From Lysobacteraceae bacterium (GTDB lineage: Bacteria; Pseudomonadota; Gammaproteobacteria; Xanthomonadales; Rhodanobacteraceae), in contig SEHB01000008.1 of the NCBI GenBank assembly GCA_004143945.1, positions 1 through 64,000 of the forward strand: a stretch of DNA of 64,000 nucleotides, read 5' to 3'. Of this stretch, positions 1 through 8,053 are shown in pieces. The stretch's first letter is position 1. Each line of letters opens with the position of its first letter. Under the pieces are notes generated by a model. It ran no database searches. It saw nothing but the letters and a program-made list of their open reading frames with translations, and was not told the DNA's origin. The position numbers and the translations under genes were made by a program.

Positions 1-117
1 ACCGGCGTGTTCAACTACGGCTACATCCACCTGACCACGTCGTCCCCGGACGGCTACCCGGCGCAGGTGCTGGAGTACGCCTACAACAGCGCGGGCAACG
101 CGATCACGATCCCGTAA
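1..117 (+). CDS. 3' end of an unidentified, probably secreted protein (partial)
   Basis: An open frame runs from the first base of the window to a TAA at 115-117 and gives the last 38 residues of a protein. The piece is rich in Tyr, Thr, Ser, Gly and Asn and has no charged cluster, the composition of an extracellular or outer-membrane beta-rich tail, and it ends in AITIP. A strong terminator follows 24 nt after the stop, which supports this as a genuine gene end. No family can be named from 38 residues; the start lies outside the window. Confidence 0.7.
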   Translation, partial: TGVFNYGYIHLTTSSPDGYPAQVLEYAYNSAGNAITIP

Positions 118-140
118 TCACCCGCAACTGCGACACCTTC

Positions 141-170
141 AAGGCCTCCCTTCGGGGAGGCCTTTTTTTT
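141..170 (+). terminator. Intrinsic terminator with UUCG tetraloop
   Basis: GGCCTCCC (143-150) pairs perfectly with GGGAGGCC (155-162) around a TTCG loop closed by a C-G pair, followed by eight T. It lies just after the stop of the partial gene and is a textbook Rho-independent terminator. Confidence 0.95.
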
Positions 171-224
171 GCTGGAGCCGGAAGACGGAAGGCGCAGAGG
201 GCTCGCCTGGGTCAATCAAGCAAA

Positions 225-415
225 GATTGAAACACGGAGGACACCGAGCACACGGAGGAACCGAGCGGAACTGAAGCGAGGCAAAGGACGAATCCGCGCC
301 AGTTTGCGTCGGGCCCGGCCGGCGATGCACCGGACATCAGGCAGGGCAGTGCACGCCCTGTGTCTGCAAGCACGCCAACGCCTTTCTCTGTGTGCTCCGT
401 GGTGAACGCTTCGAA
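225..415. repeat. Dispersed inverted element, ACACGGAG family, copy 1
   Basis: The left arm (about 229-258) reads GAAACACGGAGGACACCGAG and continues with CACACGGAGG; the right arm (about 384-404) reads TTTCTCTGTGTGCTCCGTGG, its approximate inverse complement. The interior is unrelated DNA. The same arms recur at about 16759, 29836 and 44899. It fills most of the gap between the terminator and the M23 gene; no coding signal was seen here. Function unknown. Confidence 0.7.
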
Positions 416-476
416 GCCTGCCCCCTCCCGCGTGACGCAAGCGTTCGCGATCGTGCGCACTGCTGCACGCCGGTCC

Positions 477-1412
477 TCAGCTTTCGTCGAGCGCCGTGTC
501 GTCTTCGTCGGGTTCCTTCCGTTCGGCTTTTTCGATCTTGCGCTGCGCTTCCTCGCTGCTGTCGGCGACCGACGGCAGCGCGGTCGGGTTCGCGAGGAGC
601 AGGGCGGGGTCGATGCGCTGGCCGAGCCAGCGCAGTCCGAGGTGGAGGTGGGGCCCGGTAGCGCGGCCGGTGCTGCCGATCTTGCCGAGCGTCTGTCCGC
701 GCTTGACGGTATCTCCATCGGCCACCGTGATCTCGTCGAGGTGGAAGTTCATGCTGACGAGGCCGCCGCCGTGGTCGACATAGACCGACTTGCCCGCGAA
801 GAAATGGTCGCCGGTCAGCGAGACGGTGCCGTCCGCGACCGCCTTGACCGCGTTGCCGGCTCCGACCGGGTAATCGCGACCACTGTGCAGGCTGGAATGC
901 TGCGAATCGAACACGCGCGTGCTGCCGAAGTCGTCCTCGCTGGCCGGGAGATTCGCGGCCGGCTGCGCCAACGGCAAGGAAAACTGCGGCGGGCCGTCGC
1001 TGCCGTCGAGCACCGCAGAAATCTTCTTGCGCTCGTCGGCAGCGCGCGCCTTGTCCTCGTCGGTGAGCGCCAGGTAGCGCTGCAAAGATTCGGGCAATTC
1101 CATCTCGACTTCAGGAAACCGTGCGTCCTGGACACGCAGCGTGCCGAGATGCTGTCGCCCGTCCTGGTCCCACAGCGCGATCTCATGCGTGCCGGGCTTG
1201 GTGCGGATGTCGACCGGGTAGTAGCAGACCGCATCGACTGCGGCATAGCGCTTGCCGTGGATGCCGCACTCCTTTGCGGCGAGGCCGGCCCAGCGGGCAA
1301 CACCACCTTGCGGGGCGGTGACGATGCTTGCTGCGATCGCGCTCCCGGAACCCGCCAGCAGCAACAGCGCCAAGCCGCGAACTTCAAACCTGCGACAGAC
1401 GTTTCCGCCCAT
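477..1412 (-). CDS. Secreted M23 (LytM-type) metallopeptidase
   Basis: A 311-residue protein with an N-terminal signal peptide (hydrophobic run about 11-28, likely cleavage after AIA). The C-terminal half is an M23 domain: HSGRD (His176, Asp180) and HLHLG (His255, His257) are the zinc and catalytic residues, with His224 in NFHLDE. Family members cleave peptide cross-links in peptidoglycan; some are inactive regulators of amidases, but the full ligand set here suggests activity. The ATG at 1412 sits 8 nt after AGGAGG; an in-frame GTG at 1421 overlaps that ribosome site and is rejected as start. Residues 1-160 resemble no domain I can name; the tail (about 285-311) is charged and low in complexity. 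Confidence 0.9.
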   Translation of the reverse strand: MGGNVCRRFEVRGLALLLLAGSGSAIAASIVTAPQGGVARWAGLAAKECGIHGKRYAAVDAVCYYPVDIRTKPGTHEIALWDQDGRQHLGTLRVQDARFPEVEMELPESLQRYLALTDEDKARAADERKKISAVLDGSDGPPQFSLPLAQPAANLPASEDDFGSTRVFDSQHSSLHSGRDYPVGAGNAVKAVADGTVSLTGDHFFAGKSVYVDHGGGLVSMNFHLDEITVADGDTVKRGQTLGKIGSTGRATGPHLHLGLRWLGQRIDPALLLANPTALPSVADSSEEAQRKIEKAERKEPDEDDTALDES

Positions 1413-1424
1413 GACCGTCACCTC

Positions 1425-1732
1425 CTATGAATGACCACGGCCAGCCTGCTCTGCACCGACCGAACACGAGCCTTCCGCCGGCCGGGCGAGTAGGGTGCCG
1501 TACAGGTTGTTGGCCAGAACGCCCAAGGCGCGATCAGCTGGCAGGCAAGGCCTGCTTGTTCGCTCCCCAGTTCGAACTCGTCGAGATCGCGGATGACCCG
1601 ATCGATGCCGTTGTCGGTACACGACGAGGGCGGTCGCGGCGTTCGACCGGGCGGCGATCGCGCTCACGTTGTCGTTGCGCGAGACGTGCACCGGCTGACT
1701 CCGCACCGTGGCTGTGCGCAGCCGCGGGCCCG
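1425..1732 (-). pseudogene. Possible decayed coding remnant between parC and the M23 gene
   Basis: This 308-nt gap has no intact gene. Read on the minus strand it holds protein-like stretches in different frames: one with NDNVSAIAARSNAATALVV, then after a one-base shift TDNGIDRVIRDLDEFELGSE, then a further shift to RALGVLANNLYGTLLARP. The last frame stops in TAG directly at the Shine-Dalgarno of the M23 gene, as expected for a lost upstream operon partner. I do not recognise a family. It could also be chance open frames in GC-rich DNA. Confidence 0.3.
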
Positions 1733-3973
1733 TCAGGTCCCGGCCTCGATCCGCTCGACGCGCTGCAACCCGCGTGGCAACAGGCTGCCGCGCGTCGCGC
1801 GGTTGCCGCCGTATTCGACCAGGTCGGCCCACTTCAGCGTGAGCTTGCGCTGGCCCGCGTAGAGGGTGACTTCGCCCTTGCCTTCGCCGACCACCGCGAC
1901 GCCGGCGACACGCTCGCCCGAGGAGAGCTTGGCCTTGGGGATCTCGATCAGCTTGTTGCCCTTGCCGCCCTTGTCGAGCTCGGGCAGTTCCGCGACCGAG
2001 AACATCAGGAGATGCCCTGCGTTGGTGACGACGACGATGCGGTCGCGCGCGCTGTCGGCGACCGGTGCCGGCGCGAGCACGCGCGCGTCCTCGTCGATGT
2101 TGAGCACCTGCTTGCCGGCCTTCTTGTTCGCGAGCAGGGTTTCGAACTTCGTGACGAAGCCGTAGCCGTAATCGGATGCGAGCACGAGTTTCGTCGACGG
2201 GTCCGCGATCGCGACCGCATCGAAGCGTGCACCCGCGGGCAGCGTGAAGCGCCCGGTCAGCGGTTCGCCGTTGCCGCGCGCGGACGGCAGCGTGTGAGCG
2301 GGCGTCGAGTAGCTGCGCCCGGTCGAGTCGATGAACGCGGCCTGCTGTGTCGTGCGTCCCTTCGCGCTCGCGAGGTAGGTGTCGCCCTCGCGGTAGCCGA
2401 GTTCGGCCGCATCGACGTCATGCCCCTTCGCCGCGCGAGCCCAGCCCTTGGTCGACAGCACCACGGTGACGGGTTCGCTCGCGACCAGCGCGGTTTCGTC
2501 GAGCGCCTGCGAGACGGCACGCTCGACCAGCGGCGAGCGGCGCTCGTCGCCGTGGCGCCTGGCGTCTTCGCGCAGCTCGTCCTTGATCAGCGTCTTGAGC
2601 TTGGCCGGCGATTTCAGCACGACATTGATGCGCGCGCGCTCTTCCTCGAGCTGGTCGCGCTCGGCATTGATCTTCATCTCCTCGAGCCGCGCGAGCTGGC
2701 GCAGGCGCGTTTCGAGGATATAGTCGGCCTGTTCGTCGCTAAGACCGAAGCGCGCGATCAACACCGGCCGCGGCTCGTCCTCGCTGCGCACGATCCGAAT
2801 GACCTCGTCGAGGTTCAGGAACGCGATGCGCAGGCCCTCGAGCAGGTGCAGGCGTCGCTCGACCTTGCCGAGGCGAAACTCGAGGCGACGCGTCACCGTG
2901 GCCTGCCGGAAGCGCAGCCATTCGGACAGGATCTGGCGCAGGTTCTTGACCTGCGGCTTGCCGTCCAGCCCGATCAGGTTGAGGTTGATGCGGTAGCTCT
3001 TCTCGAGGTCGGTGGTCGCGTTGAGGTGCTGCATCATCTCGTCGAGGTCGATGCGGTTCGAGCGCGGGATCAGCACGATGCGGATCGGGTTCTCGTGGTC
3101 CGATTCGTCGCGGATGTCCTCGATCATCGGCAGCTTCTTCGCGCGCATCTGGTTCGCGATCTGCTCGACGATCTTCGACGGGGAGACCTGGTAGGGGAGG
3201 GCGGTCACGACGACGTTGCCATCCTCGCGGCGCCAGACCGCGCGGCAGCGCACCGAGCCGTTTCCGGTCGCGTACATCGCGGTGAGCTCGGCGGCCGGCG
3301 TGATGATCTCCGCGGCTGTCGGAAAGTCCGGCCCCTTCACGTGCTCGCAGAGCTCGGCGATGCTCGTGGACGGTTCATCGAGCAGCCGGATGCAGGCGCT
3401 CGCGACTTCACGCAGGTTGTGCGGCGGGATGTCGGTGGCCATGCCGACCGCGATGCCGGTGGACCCGTTGAGCAGCACGTGCGGCACGCGTGCGGGCAGC
3501 CATGACGGCTCCTGCAGCGTGCCGTCGAAGTTCGGCACCCAGTCGACAGTGCCCTGGCCGAGTTCGGCCAGCAGCAGTTCCGCCATCGGCGTCAGGCGCG
3601 ATTCGGTATAGCGCATCGCGGCGAACGACTTCGGGTCTTCCTGCGAGCCGAAGTTGCCCTGGCCGTCGACGAGCGGGTACCGGTACGAGAACGGCTGGGC
3701 CATCAGCACCATCGCCTCGTAGCAGGCGCTGTCGCCGTGCGGATGGAACTTGCCGATCACGTCGCCGACGGTGCGCGCGGACTTCTTCGGCTTGGACGTC
3801 GCATCGAGGCCGAGCTCGCTCATCGCGTACACGATGCGCCGCTGCACCGGCTTCAGGCCGTCGCCGACGAACGGCAGCGCGCGGTCGAGCACGACGTACA
3901 TCGAGTAGTCGAGGTACGCGCGCTCCGCGTAGTCCTTGAGTGGAATCTGTTCGTGGCTGGCTTGCAGGCTCAT
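1733..3973 (-). CDS. parC: DNA topoisomerase IV subunit A
   Basis: A 746-residue ParC, close to the 752 of E. coli. With ParE it decatenates daughter chromosomes and relaxes supercoils. The N-terminal breakage-reunion domain carries the active-site pair Arg121-Tyr122 in [10 protein letters not shown]; the C-terminal part (from about residue 490) is the DNA-wrapping beta-propeller. In the quinolone-determining loop [11 protein letters not shown] the residues equivalent to E. coli Ser80 and Glu84 are Ser82 and Glu86, that is, wild type and predicted quinolone-sensitive. Start ATG at 3973 ([10 protein letters not shown]) matches the family; the frame stays open upstream but without similarity. 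ParC rather than GyrA, from the overall length and the ParC-type N-terminus. parE is not in the window. Confidence 0.97.
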   Translation of the reverse strand: MSLQASHEQIPLKDYAERAYLDYSMYVVLDRALPFVGDGLKPVQRRIVYAMSELGLDATSKPKKSARTVGDVIGKFHPHGDSACYEAMVLMAQPFSYRYPLVDGQGNFGSQEDPKSFAAMRYTESRLTPMAELLLAELGQGTVDWVPNFDGTLQEPSWLPARVPHVLLNGSTGIAVGMATDIPPHNLREVASACIRLLDEPSTSIAELCEHVKGPDFPTAAEIITPAAELTAMYATGNGSVRCRAVWRREDGNVVVTALPYQVSPSKIVEQIANQMRAKKLPMIEDIRDESDHENPIRIVLIPRSNRIDLDEMMQHLNATTDLEKSYRINLNLIGLDGKPQVKNLRQILSEWLRFRQATVTRRLEFRLGKVERRLHLLEGLRIAFLNLDEVIRIVRSEDEPRPVLIARFGLSDEQADYILETRLRQLARLEEMKINAERDQLEEERARINVVLKSPAKLKTLIKDELREDARRHGDERRSPLVERAVSQALDETALVASEPVTVVLSTKGWARAAKGHDVDAAELGYREGDTYLASAKGRTTQQAAFIDSTGRSYSTPAHTLPSARGNGEPLTGRFTLPAGARFDAVAIADPSTKLVLASDYGYGFVTKFETLLANKKAGKQVLNIDEDARVLAPAPVADSARDRIVVVTNAGHLLMFSVAELPELDKGGKGNKLIEIPKAKLSSGERVAGVAVVGEGKGEVTLYAGQRKLTLKWADLVEYGGNRATRGSLLPRGLQRVERIEAGT

Positions 3974-4211
3974 CGCGTCGTCCGGAATCGTGGCGCCGCG
4001 AATCCGGCGCAGCCGCCGATTGTGCCGCAATGCCCGGGGGCGAGGTAGGCATGCCGGGGGCGCAACGTCCCTCTGCAGAAGCGGCGCTGCCCCGACCACG
4101 GACCCGTGGCAAAGCGGAACGAACGGCGCGCGTGCGACTTGACGGTCGTGACCGGGGCCACTCCCGGGGCGCGATCGGCACGATTGCCGGAGGCGCGAGC
4201 CGCCCGGCGTT

Positions 4212-4271
4212 GTGGGAGGGACTTCAGTCCCGATCGATCGTGCGAACGCTCGGGGCCGAAGCCCCTTCCAC
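4212..4271. repeat. REP-type doublet upstream of parC, at the 3' end of cfa
   Basis: Two small hairpins face each other: GGGACTTCAGTCCC (from 4218) and GGGGCCGAAGCCCC (4252-4265), inside an outer inverted repeat GTGGGAGGG / CCTTCCAC. It lies directly beyond the cfa stop, in the gap between cfa and parC. The same unit occurs three more times at 12551-12769. The rest of the 3974-4271 gap shows nothing else clear. Confidence 0.85.
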
Positions 4272-5390
4272 TCAGCGTGGCGCGCGATAGCCGCCCGGTA
4301 CGCCGCCGGGCGACAGCACCAGTTGCCAGACGTGGTCGCGCCGCGCGCGGAACACCGCGGCGGAGGCCGAGAGGTAGAAGCGCCACATGCGCCGGAAGCG
4401 CTCGCCATAGGCGGATTCGAGGCGCGGCCAGGCCGCGTCGAAGTTGTCGCGCCACGCGATCAGCGTGCGGTCGTAGTCGGCGCCGAAGTTGTGCCAGTCC
4501 TCGACCACGAACAAGCCTTCGGCCGACTGCGCGATCTGCTCGGCCGAAGGCACCATCGAGTTCGGGAAGATGTACTTCGCGATCCACGGGTCGGTGTGGT
4601 TCGACGACACGTTCGAGCCGATCGAGTGCAGCAGGAACAGACCGTCGCCGGCCGTCACGCGGCGTGCGAGCTCGAAATAGGTGCGGTAGTTCTTGAGGCC
4701 GACGTGTTCGAACATGCCGATCGAGAACACGCGGTCGAAGCGACCGTCCACCTCGCGGTAGTCCTGCACGCGGATCTCGACCGGCAGTCCGGCGCACAGT
4801 TCGCGTGCGTAGGCGGCCTGTTCGTGCGACACGGTGACACCGACGCCCTCGATGCCGTGGCGCTGCGCGGCGAGCTTGAGCGCCTCGCCCCAGCCGCATC
4901 CGATGTCGAGCACGCGCATGCCCGGTTGCAGGTCGAGCTTGCGGAACACGAGGCCGAGCTTGGCCTCCTGCGCGGCGTCGAGGTCGCGCGCCTGGTCCCA
5001 GTACGCGCAGCTGTAGACGAGGCGCGCACCGAGCATCGCGCGGAACAGATCGTTGCCGAGGTCGTAGTGGCGTTCGCCGATCTCGTAGGCGCGACGACCA
5101 TGCTGCAGGTTGACGAGGCGCGACTTGAGGAACAGCCAGGCATCCTCGATGCCGCCGACGCGCTCGTCGAGGCGCGCGTCGATGAGCCTGTAAAGGAAAT
5201 CGTCGAGCGCGTCGCTGTCCCACCAGCCCTCCATGTAGGCCTCGCCGAGACCGAGCGATCCGTGCGCGAGGATGCGTGCAGGCAGCCGATCGTCGTGCAC
5301 CCGGATGTCGTGTGGCGCGTTGCCGTCGACGCGCACGCCGGCGAGCGCGAGCAGTTCCTCGACGCGGGTTCGCGAACGTGCCTTGCGCAT
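4272..5390 (-). CDS. cfa: Cyclopropane-fatty-acyl-phospholipid synthase
   Basis: A 372-residue protein, slightly shorter than E. coli Cfa (382). It transfers the methylene group from S-adenosylmethionine to cis double bonds of membrane phospholipid acyl chains. The SAM-binding motif [10 protein letters not shown] lies at 161-170; HYDLGNDLF (about 108-116) and the SIGMFEHVG and YIFPNS segments are diagnostic of the Cfa family. The start ATG at 5390 (MRKARSRTR) agrees with family N-termini. Divergently transcribed from the Bcr/CflA transporter (126 nt apart); a REP doublet abuts its 3' end. In related bacteria cfa is often induced by stationary phase or acid; no regulator site was identified here. 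Confidence 0.95.
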   Translation of the reverse strand: MRKARSRTRVEELLALAGVRVDGNAPHDIRVHDDRLPARILAHGSLGLGEAYMEGWWDSDALDDFLYRLIDARLDERVGGIEDAWLFLKSRLVNLQHGRRAYEIGERHYDLGNDLFRAMLGARLVYSCAYWDQARDLDAAQEAKLGLVFRKLDLQPGMRVLDIGCGWGEALKLAAQRHGIEGVGVTVSHEQAAYARELCAGLPVEIRVQDYREVDGRFDRVFSIGMFEHVGLKNYRTYFELARRVTAGDGLFLLHSIGSNVSSNHTDPWIAKYIFPNSMVPSAEQIAQSAEGLFVVEDWHNFGADYDRTLIAWRDNFDAAWPRLESAYGERFRRMWRFYLSASAAVFRARRDHVWQLVLSPGGVPGGYRAPR

Positions 5391-5516
5391 GGGGCACCGG
5401 GAGCGGCTTCGCCGCGCGCATTGTGCGAAGCGCGACCCCTCCAGGCAATGCCGATCCACGTCCGCGCCGGATGCAGATCGTGGTGTAGCATGCCGGGCCG
5501 CCCCGGGCCACCCCTG

Positions 5517-6740
5517 ATGAACGCCGTCCTGCACCCCCGCCGCCGAACGCTCGCGCCGCTGCTCGCCGCGCTCGCGATGTTCGGGCCGTTCTCGATCGAC
5601 ACCATCTTCCCGGCCTTCCCGGCGATCGGTGCCGAGCTGCGCGCGGACCCGGTCGCGATGCAGCAGACGATCAGCGCCTACCTGCTCGCCTATGCGTTGA
5701 TGTCGCTGTTCCACGGCCCGTTCTCGGACGCCCTCGGTCGGCGCCGCGTGATCCTGGCCGGCGTGTTCGTGTTCGCGCTGGCGTCGATCGGTTGCGCGCT
5801 CGCCGGTTCGATCGAGGCGCTGCTCGCGTTCCGCGCACTCCAGGGCATGTCGGCCGGCGCCGGACTCATCGTCGGCCGCGCGATCATCCGCGACTGCTTC
5901 GACGGCGTCGAAGCGCAGAAGCTGATGTCCACCGTCTCGATGATCTTCGGGCTCGCGCCGGCGATCGCTCCGATCGTCGGTGGCTGGGTCGTGACCTTCA
6001 GCCGCTGGCCGATGATCTTCTGGCTGCTGGCCGGCTTCGCGCTGCTGCTGTGCATCGCCTGCGCCGCGTGGCTGCCCGAGACCCACGCGCCCGCGCGCCG
6101 CACGTCGCTGTCGCCCGGGGGACTCGCGCGCACCTGGCGCATGATCCTCGTCGACCGCGCGTTCTTCCCGCTCGCGCTCGCCGGTTCGCTGAACTTCAAC
6201 GCGCTGTGGGTCTACATCTCCTCGGCCCCTGCGTTCGTGCTGGACCTGCTGCGCCTCGACGAGGCCAGCTTCGCGTGGCTGTTCGTGCCGGCGATCGCGG
6301 GCATGATGATCGGTGCGTTCCTGTCGGGGCGCCTCGCCGGTCGCCTCAGCGCGACCGCGACCGTGCGCCTCGGCTACGCGATCATGCTTGTCGCATCGGG
6401 CCTCAATCTCGTCGTGGCGCTCGCGCTGGCGGAGCCGCGCGTGCCGTGGTCGGTGCTGCCGATCGGCCTGCACGCCATCGGCATCGGCATCAACTTCCCG
6501 ACCCTGACGCTGTTGCTGCTCGACCGCTTCCCGCACCACCGTGGCGCGGTGTCGTCGCTGCAGGCATTCGTCAGCCTCGTCATCAGCGCGGCGATCGCCG
6601 GCGTGTTGTCGCCGCTGCTGTCGCACAGTGCGCCCGGCCTCGCGCTGGGTGCGCTCGCATCGACCGCGATCGGGTTCGGCGCCTGGCGCCTGTACCGGCG
6701 CATCGAGCGCGGCGAGCAGGCTGCGGCGGCCGGCGCCTGA
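5517..6740 (+). CDS. Bcr/CflA-family MFS multidrug efflux transporter
   Basis: A 407-residue inner-membrane protein with about twelve hydrophobic segments. The major-facilitator motif A between TM2 and TM3 is seen as GPFSDALGRRRV, and the TM4-5 region has LQGMSAGAGLIVGRAIIRD, typical of the Bcr/CflA (drug:H+ antiporter DHA1) group that exports bicyclomycin, chloramphenicol or sulfonamides. The actual substrate is unknown. ATG at 5517 was chosen by N-terminal fit (MNAVLHPRRR before TM1); an in-frame ATG at 5490 would add nine residues. Divergent from cfa. Confidence 0.9.
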   Translation: MNAVLHPRRRTLAPLLAALAMFGPFSIDTIFPAFPAIGAELRADPVAMQQTISAYLLAYALMSLFHGPFSDALGRRRVILAGVFVFALASIGCALAGSIEALLAFRALQGMSAGAGLIVGRAIIRDCFDGVEAQKLMSTVSMIFGLAPAIAPIVGGWVVTFSRWPMIFWLLAGFALLLCIACAAWLPETHAPARRTSLSPGGLARTWRMILVDRAFFPLALAGSLNFNALWVYISSAPAFVLDLLRLDEASFAWLFVPAIAGMMIGAFLSGRLAGRLSATATVRLGYAIMLVASGLNLVVALALAEPRVPWSVLPIGLHAIGIGINFPTLTLLLLDRFPHHRGAVSSLQAFVSLVISAAIAGVLSPLLSHSAPGLALGALASTAIGFGAWRLYRRIERGEQAAAAGA

Positions 6741-6803
6741 TCGCATGCATGCGCCAGCCGCCCGAAACACGGATACTCCGTGTTTCGGACATCGGAGGCA
6801 TCC

Positions 6804-7184
6804 ATGAAGCGCGTGACCGGCATCGGTGGAATCTTCTTCAAGGCGGCCGACCCGAAGGGGCTCGCCGCGTGGTATCGCGACCACCTCGGCCTCGACGTCA
6901 CCGACTGGGGTGGCGCGGTGTTCCACTGGGGCGGCGCCGACAGTGCGCCGGGCACGACGATCTGGAGCCCGTTCGCCGCGGACACGCAGTACATGGCGCC
7001 AGGCAGCGCGAGCTTCATGGTGAATTTCCGCGTGGCCGATCTCGACGCCCTGCTGGCTGCATTGCGCAGCGAGGGCTGCAACGTGGTCGACAAGGTCGAG
7101 CGTTCGGAATACGGCGCGTTCGGCTGGGTCATCGATCCCGAAGGCAACAAGATCGAACTCTGGCAGCCGCCCGAAGGGCGCTGA
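6804..7184 (+). CDS. VOC-superfamily (glyoxalase/bleomycin-resistance-like) protein
   Basis: A 126-residue single-domain protein with the paired beta-alpha-beta-beta-beta modules of the vicinal oxygen chelate fold: GIFFKAADPKGLAAWYRDHLGL at the start and FGWVIDPEGNKIELWQP at the end, where the Glu of IELW is the usual metal ligand. Members include glyoxalase I, dioxygenases and antibiotic-binding proteins; substrate cannot be assigned. ATG at 6804 follows GGAGG (6794-6798) by 5 nt, so it is preferred over an in-frame upstream ATG at 6780. It lies 63 nt after the transporter, possibly in the same transcript. Confidence 0.88.
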   Translation: MKRVTGIGGIFFKAADPKGLAAWYRDHLGLDVTDWGGAVFHWGGADSAPGTTIWSPFAADTQYMAPGSASFMVNFRVADLDALLAALRSEGCNVVDKVERSEYGAFGWVIDPEGNKIELWQPPEGR

Positions 7185-7207
7185 CACGCGCGCGCGAGGT
7201 CGCAGCG

Positions 7208-7600
7208 CTATTCCACGCGCCTGTGCGGATCGTCGCGGTCGCGTTCATAGCGATGTGCAAGCGTGAATGCGGGCAGCCACGCCTCTCGCCGCACCGTCCA
7301 GAGTTCGTAGCTCGGTTGCAGCTGGTCGATCGCATCGAGCGATCCGAGGTTGACGCCGATTTCATCGCCGCTCGGCGCGAACACCGGCGAACCGCAGCGT
7401 GGGCAGAAGTGCCGGCCCGCGTACTCGCGCGTCTCGCCTTCGATCGCGACCGCGTCGGCCGGGAAGATCGCGGACGCGTGGAACAGCGCGCCATGGTGCT
7501 TGCGGCAGTCGAGGCAGTGGCACAGGCCGACTCGGTACGGACGACCCGTCGCCACGATTCGCACGCTGCCGCAGAGGCAGCCGCCCGTGAAACGTTCCAT
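7208..7600 (-). CDS. GFA-family zinc protein (glutathione-dependent formaldehyde-activating enzyme fold)
   Basis: A 130-residue protein of the GFA/CENP-V fold. Cysteine pairs that bind two zinc ions are visible: CLCGSV near residue 8, CHCLDC near 40 and CPRCGSP near 80. Founding members were proposed to condense glutathione with formaldehyde, but most family members have no proven activity. Start ATG at 7600 is preceded by GGAGGAGGCG. Convergent with the VOC gene, with only 23 nt between the stops. Confidence 0.9.
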   Translation of the reverse strand: MERFTGGCLCGSVRIVATGRPYRVGLCHCLDCRKHHGALFHASAIFPADAVAIEGETREYAGRHFCPRCGSPVFAPSGDEIGVNLGSLDAIDQLQPSYELWTVRREAWLPAFTLAHRYERDRDDPHRRVE

Positions 7601-7670
7601 CGACGCCTCCTCCGCGATTCCGAGCATGCCCAGGTCCGCAGCGCAAGGCCCAGTGCGCTGCGCGCGACGC

Positions 7671-7925
7671 TCAGGCCTGGCCGCTGGCCGTGCCGCCGCT
7701 CGAGGGTCCGAGCAGGCCACGCAACACCGCATACACCTCGTCCTTGCCGCCGGTCACGTTGATCTGCGACTCGCGCGGGAAATCGGTGCCGATGTTCACC
7801 GAGTAACCCAGGCCGAGGTCGTTGCCGTCCTCGTCGATGCGCGCGAAGGTCTCGGGCTTGCTGATGAATGCGACGCGGTTCGCGTCGATGAAACGGCCGT
7901 CGGGGAGCTTGATCCAGCGTTGCAT
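7671..7925 (-). CDS. Small conserved hypothetical protein
   Basis: An 84-residue protein starting MQRWIKLPDGRFIDANRVAF. The N-terminal half, with alternating aromatic and charged residues, looks like a small beta-sheet protein; the tail GPSSGGTASGQA is low in complexity. No signal peptide, membrane segment or known motif. It lies 70 nt upstream of the GFA gene on the same strand and 128 nt downstream of the M2 peptidase. I do not recognise a family. Confidence 0.7.
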   Translation of the reverse strand: MQRWIKLPDGRFIDANRVAFISKPETFARIDEDGNDLGLGYSVNIGTDFPRESQINVTGGKDEVYAVLRGLLGPSSGGTASGQA

Positions 7926-7936
7926 GGCGTTGGTCC

Positions 7937-8052
7937 GGGAATGGGGAATGGGGAATAGGGAATGGGACGGAAGGAATCGTCGCGCGCCGGTGGCGGCGTG
8001 GAATTTGCGCAAGGCCATCGGCTTCTGGCTTCGACCATTCCCGATTCCCTGC
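7937..8052. repeat. GGGAATGGGGAAT-type intergenic repeat
   Basis: A run of GGGAATGG-like heptamers (7937-7967) is matched on the other side of the gap by CCATTCCCGATTCCC (about 8036-8050), so the gap can fold back on itself. It fills the space between the M2 peptidase stop and the small hypothetical gene. Similar strings recur at 41211-41395. Confidence 0.65.
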
Positions 8053-8053
8053 T

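Noticed and set aside
225-415. Short open frames rich in HTEHTE or SVCSVSSVFQ translations
   Set aside because: These are translations of the ACACGGAG repeat arms and recur wherever the repeat occurs; they are not genes.
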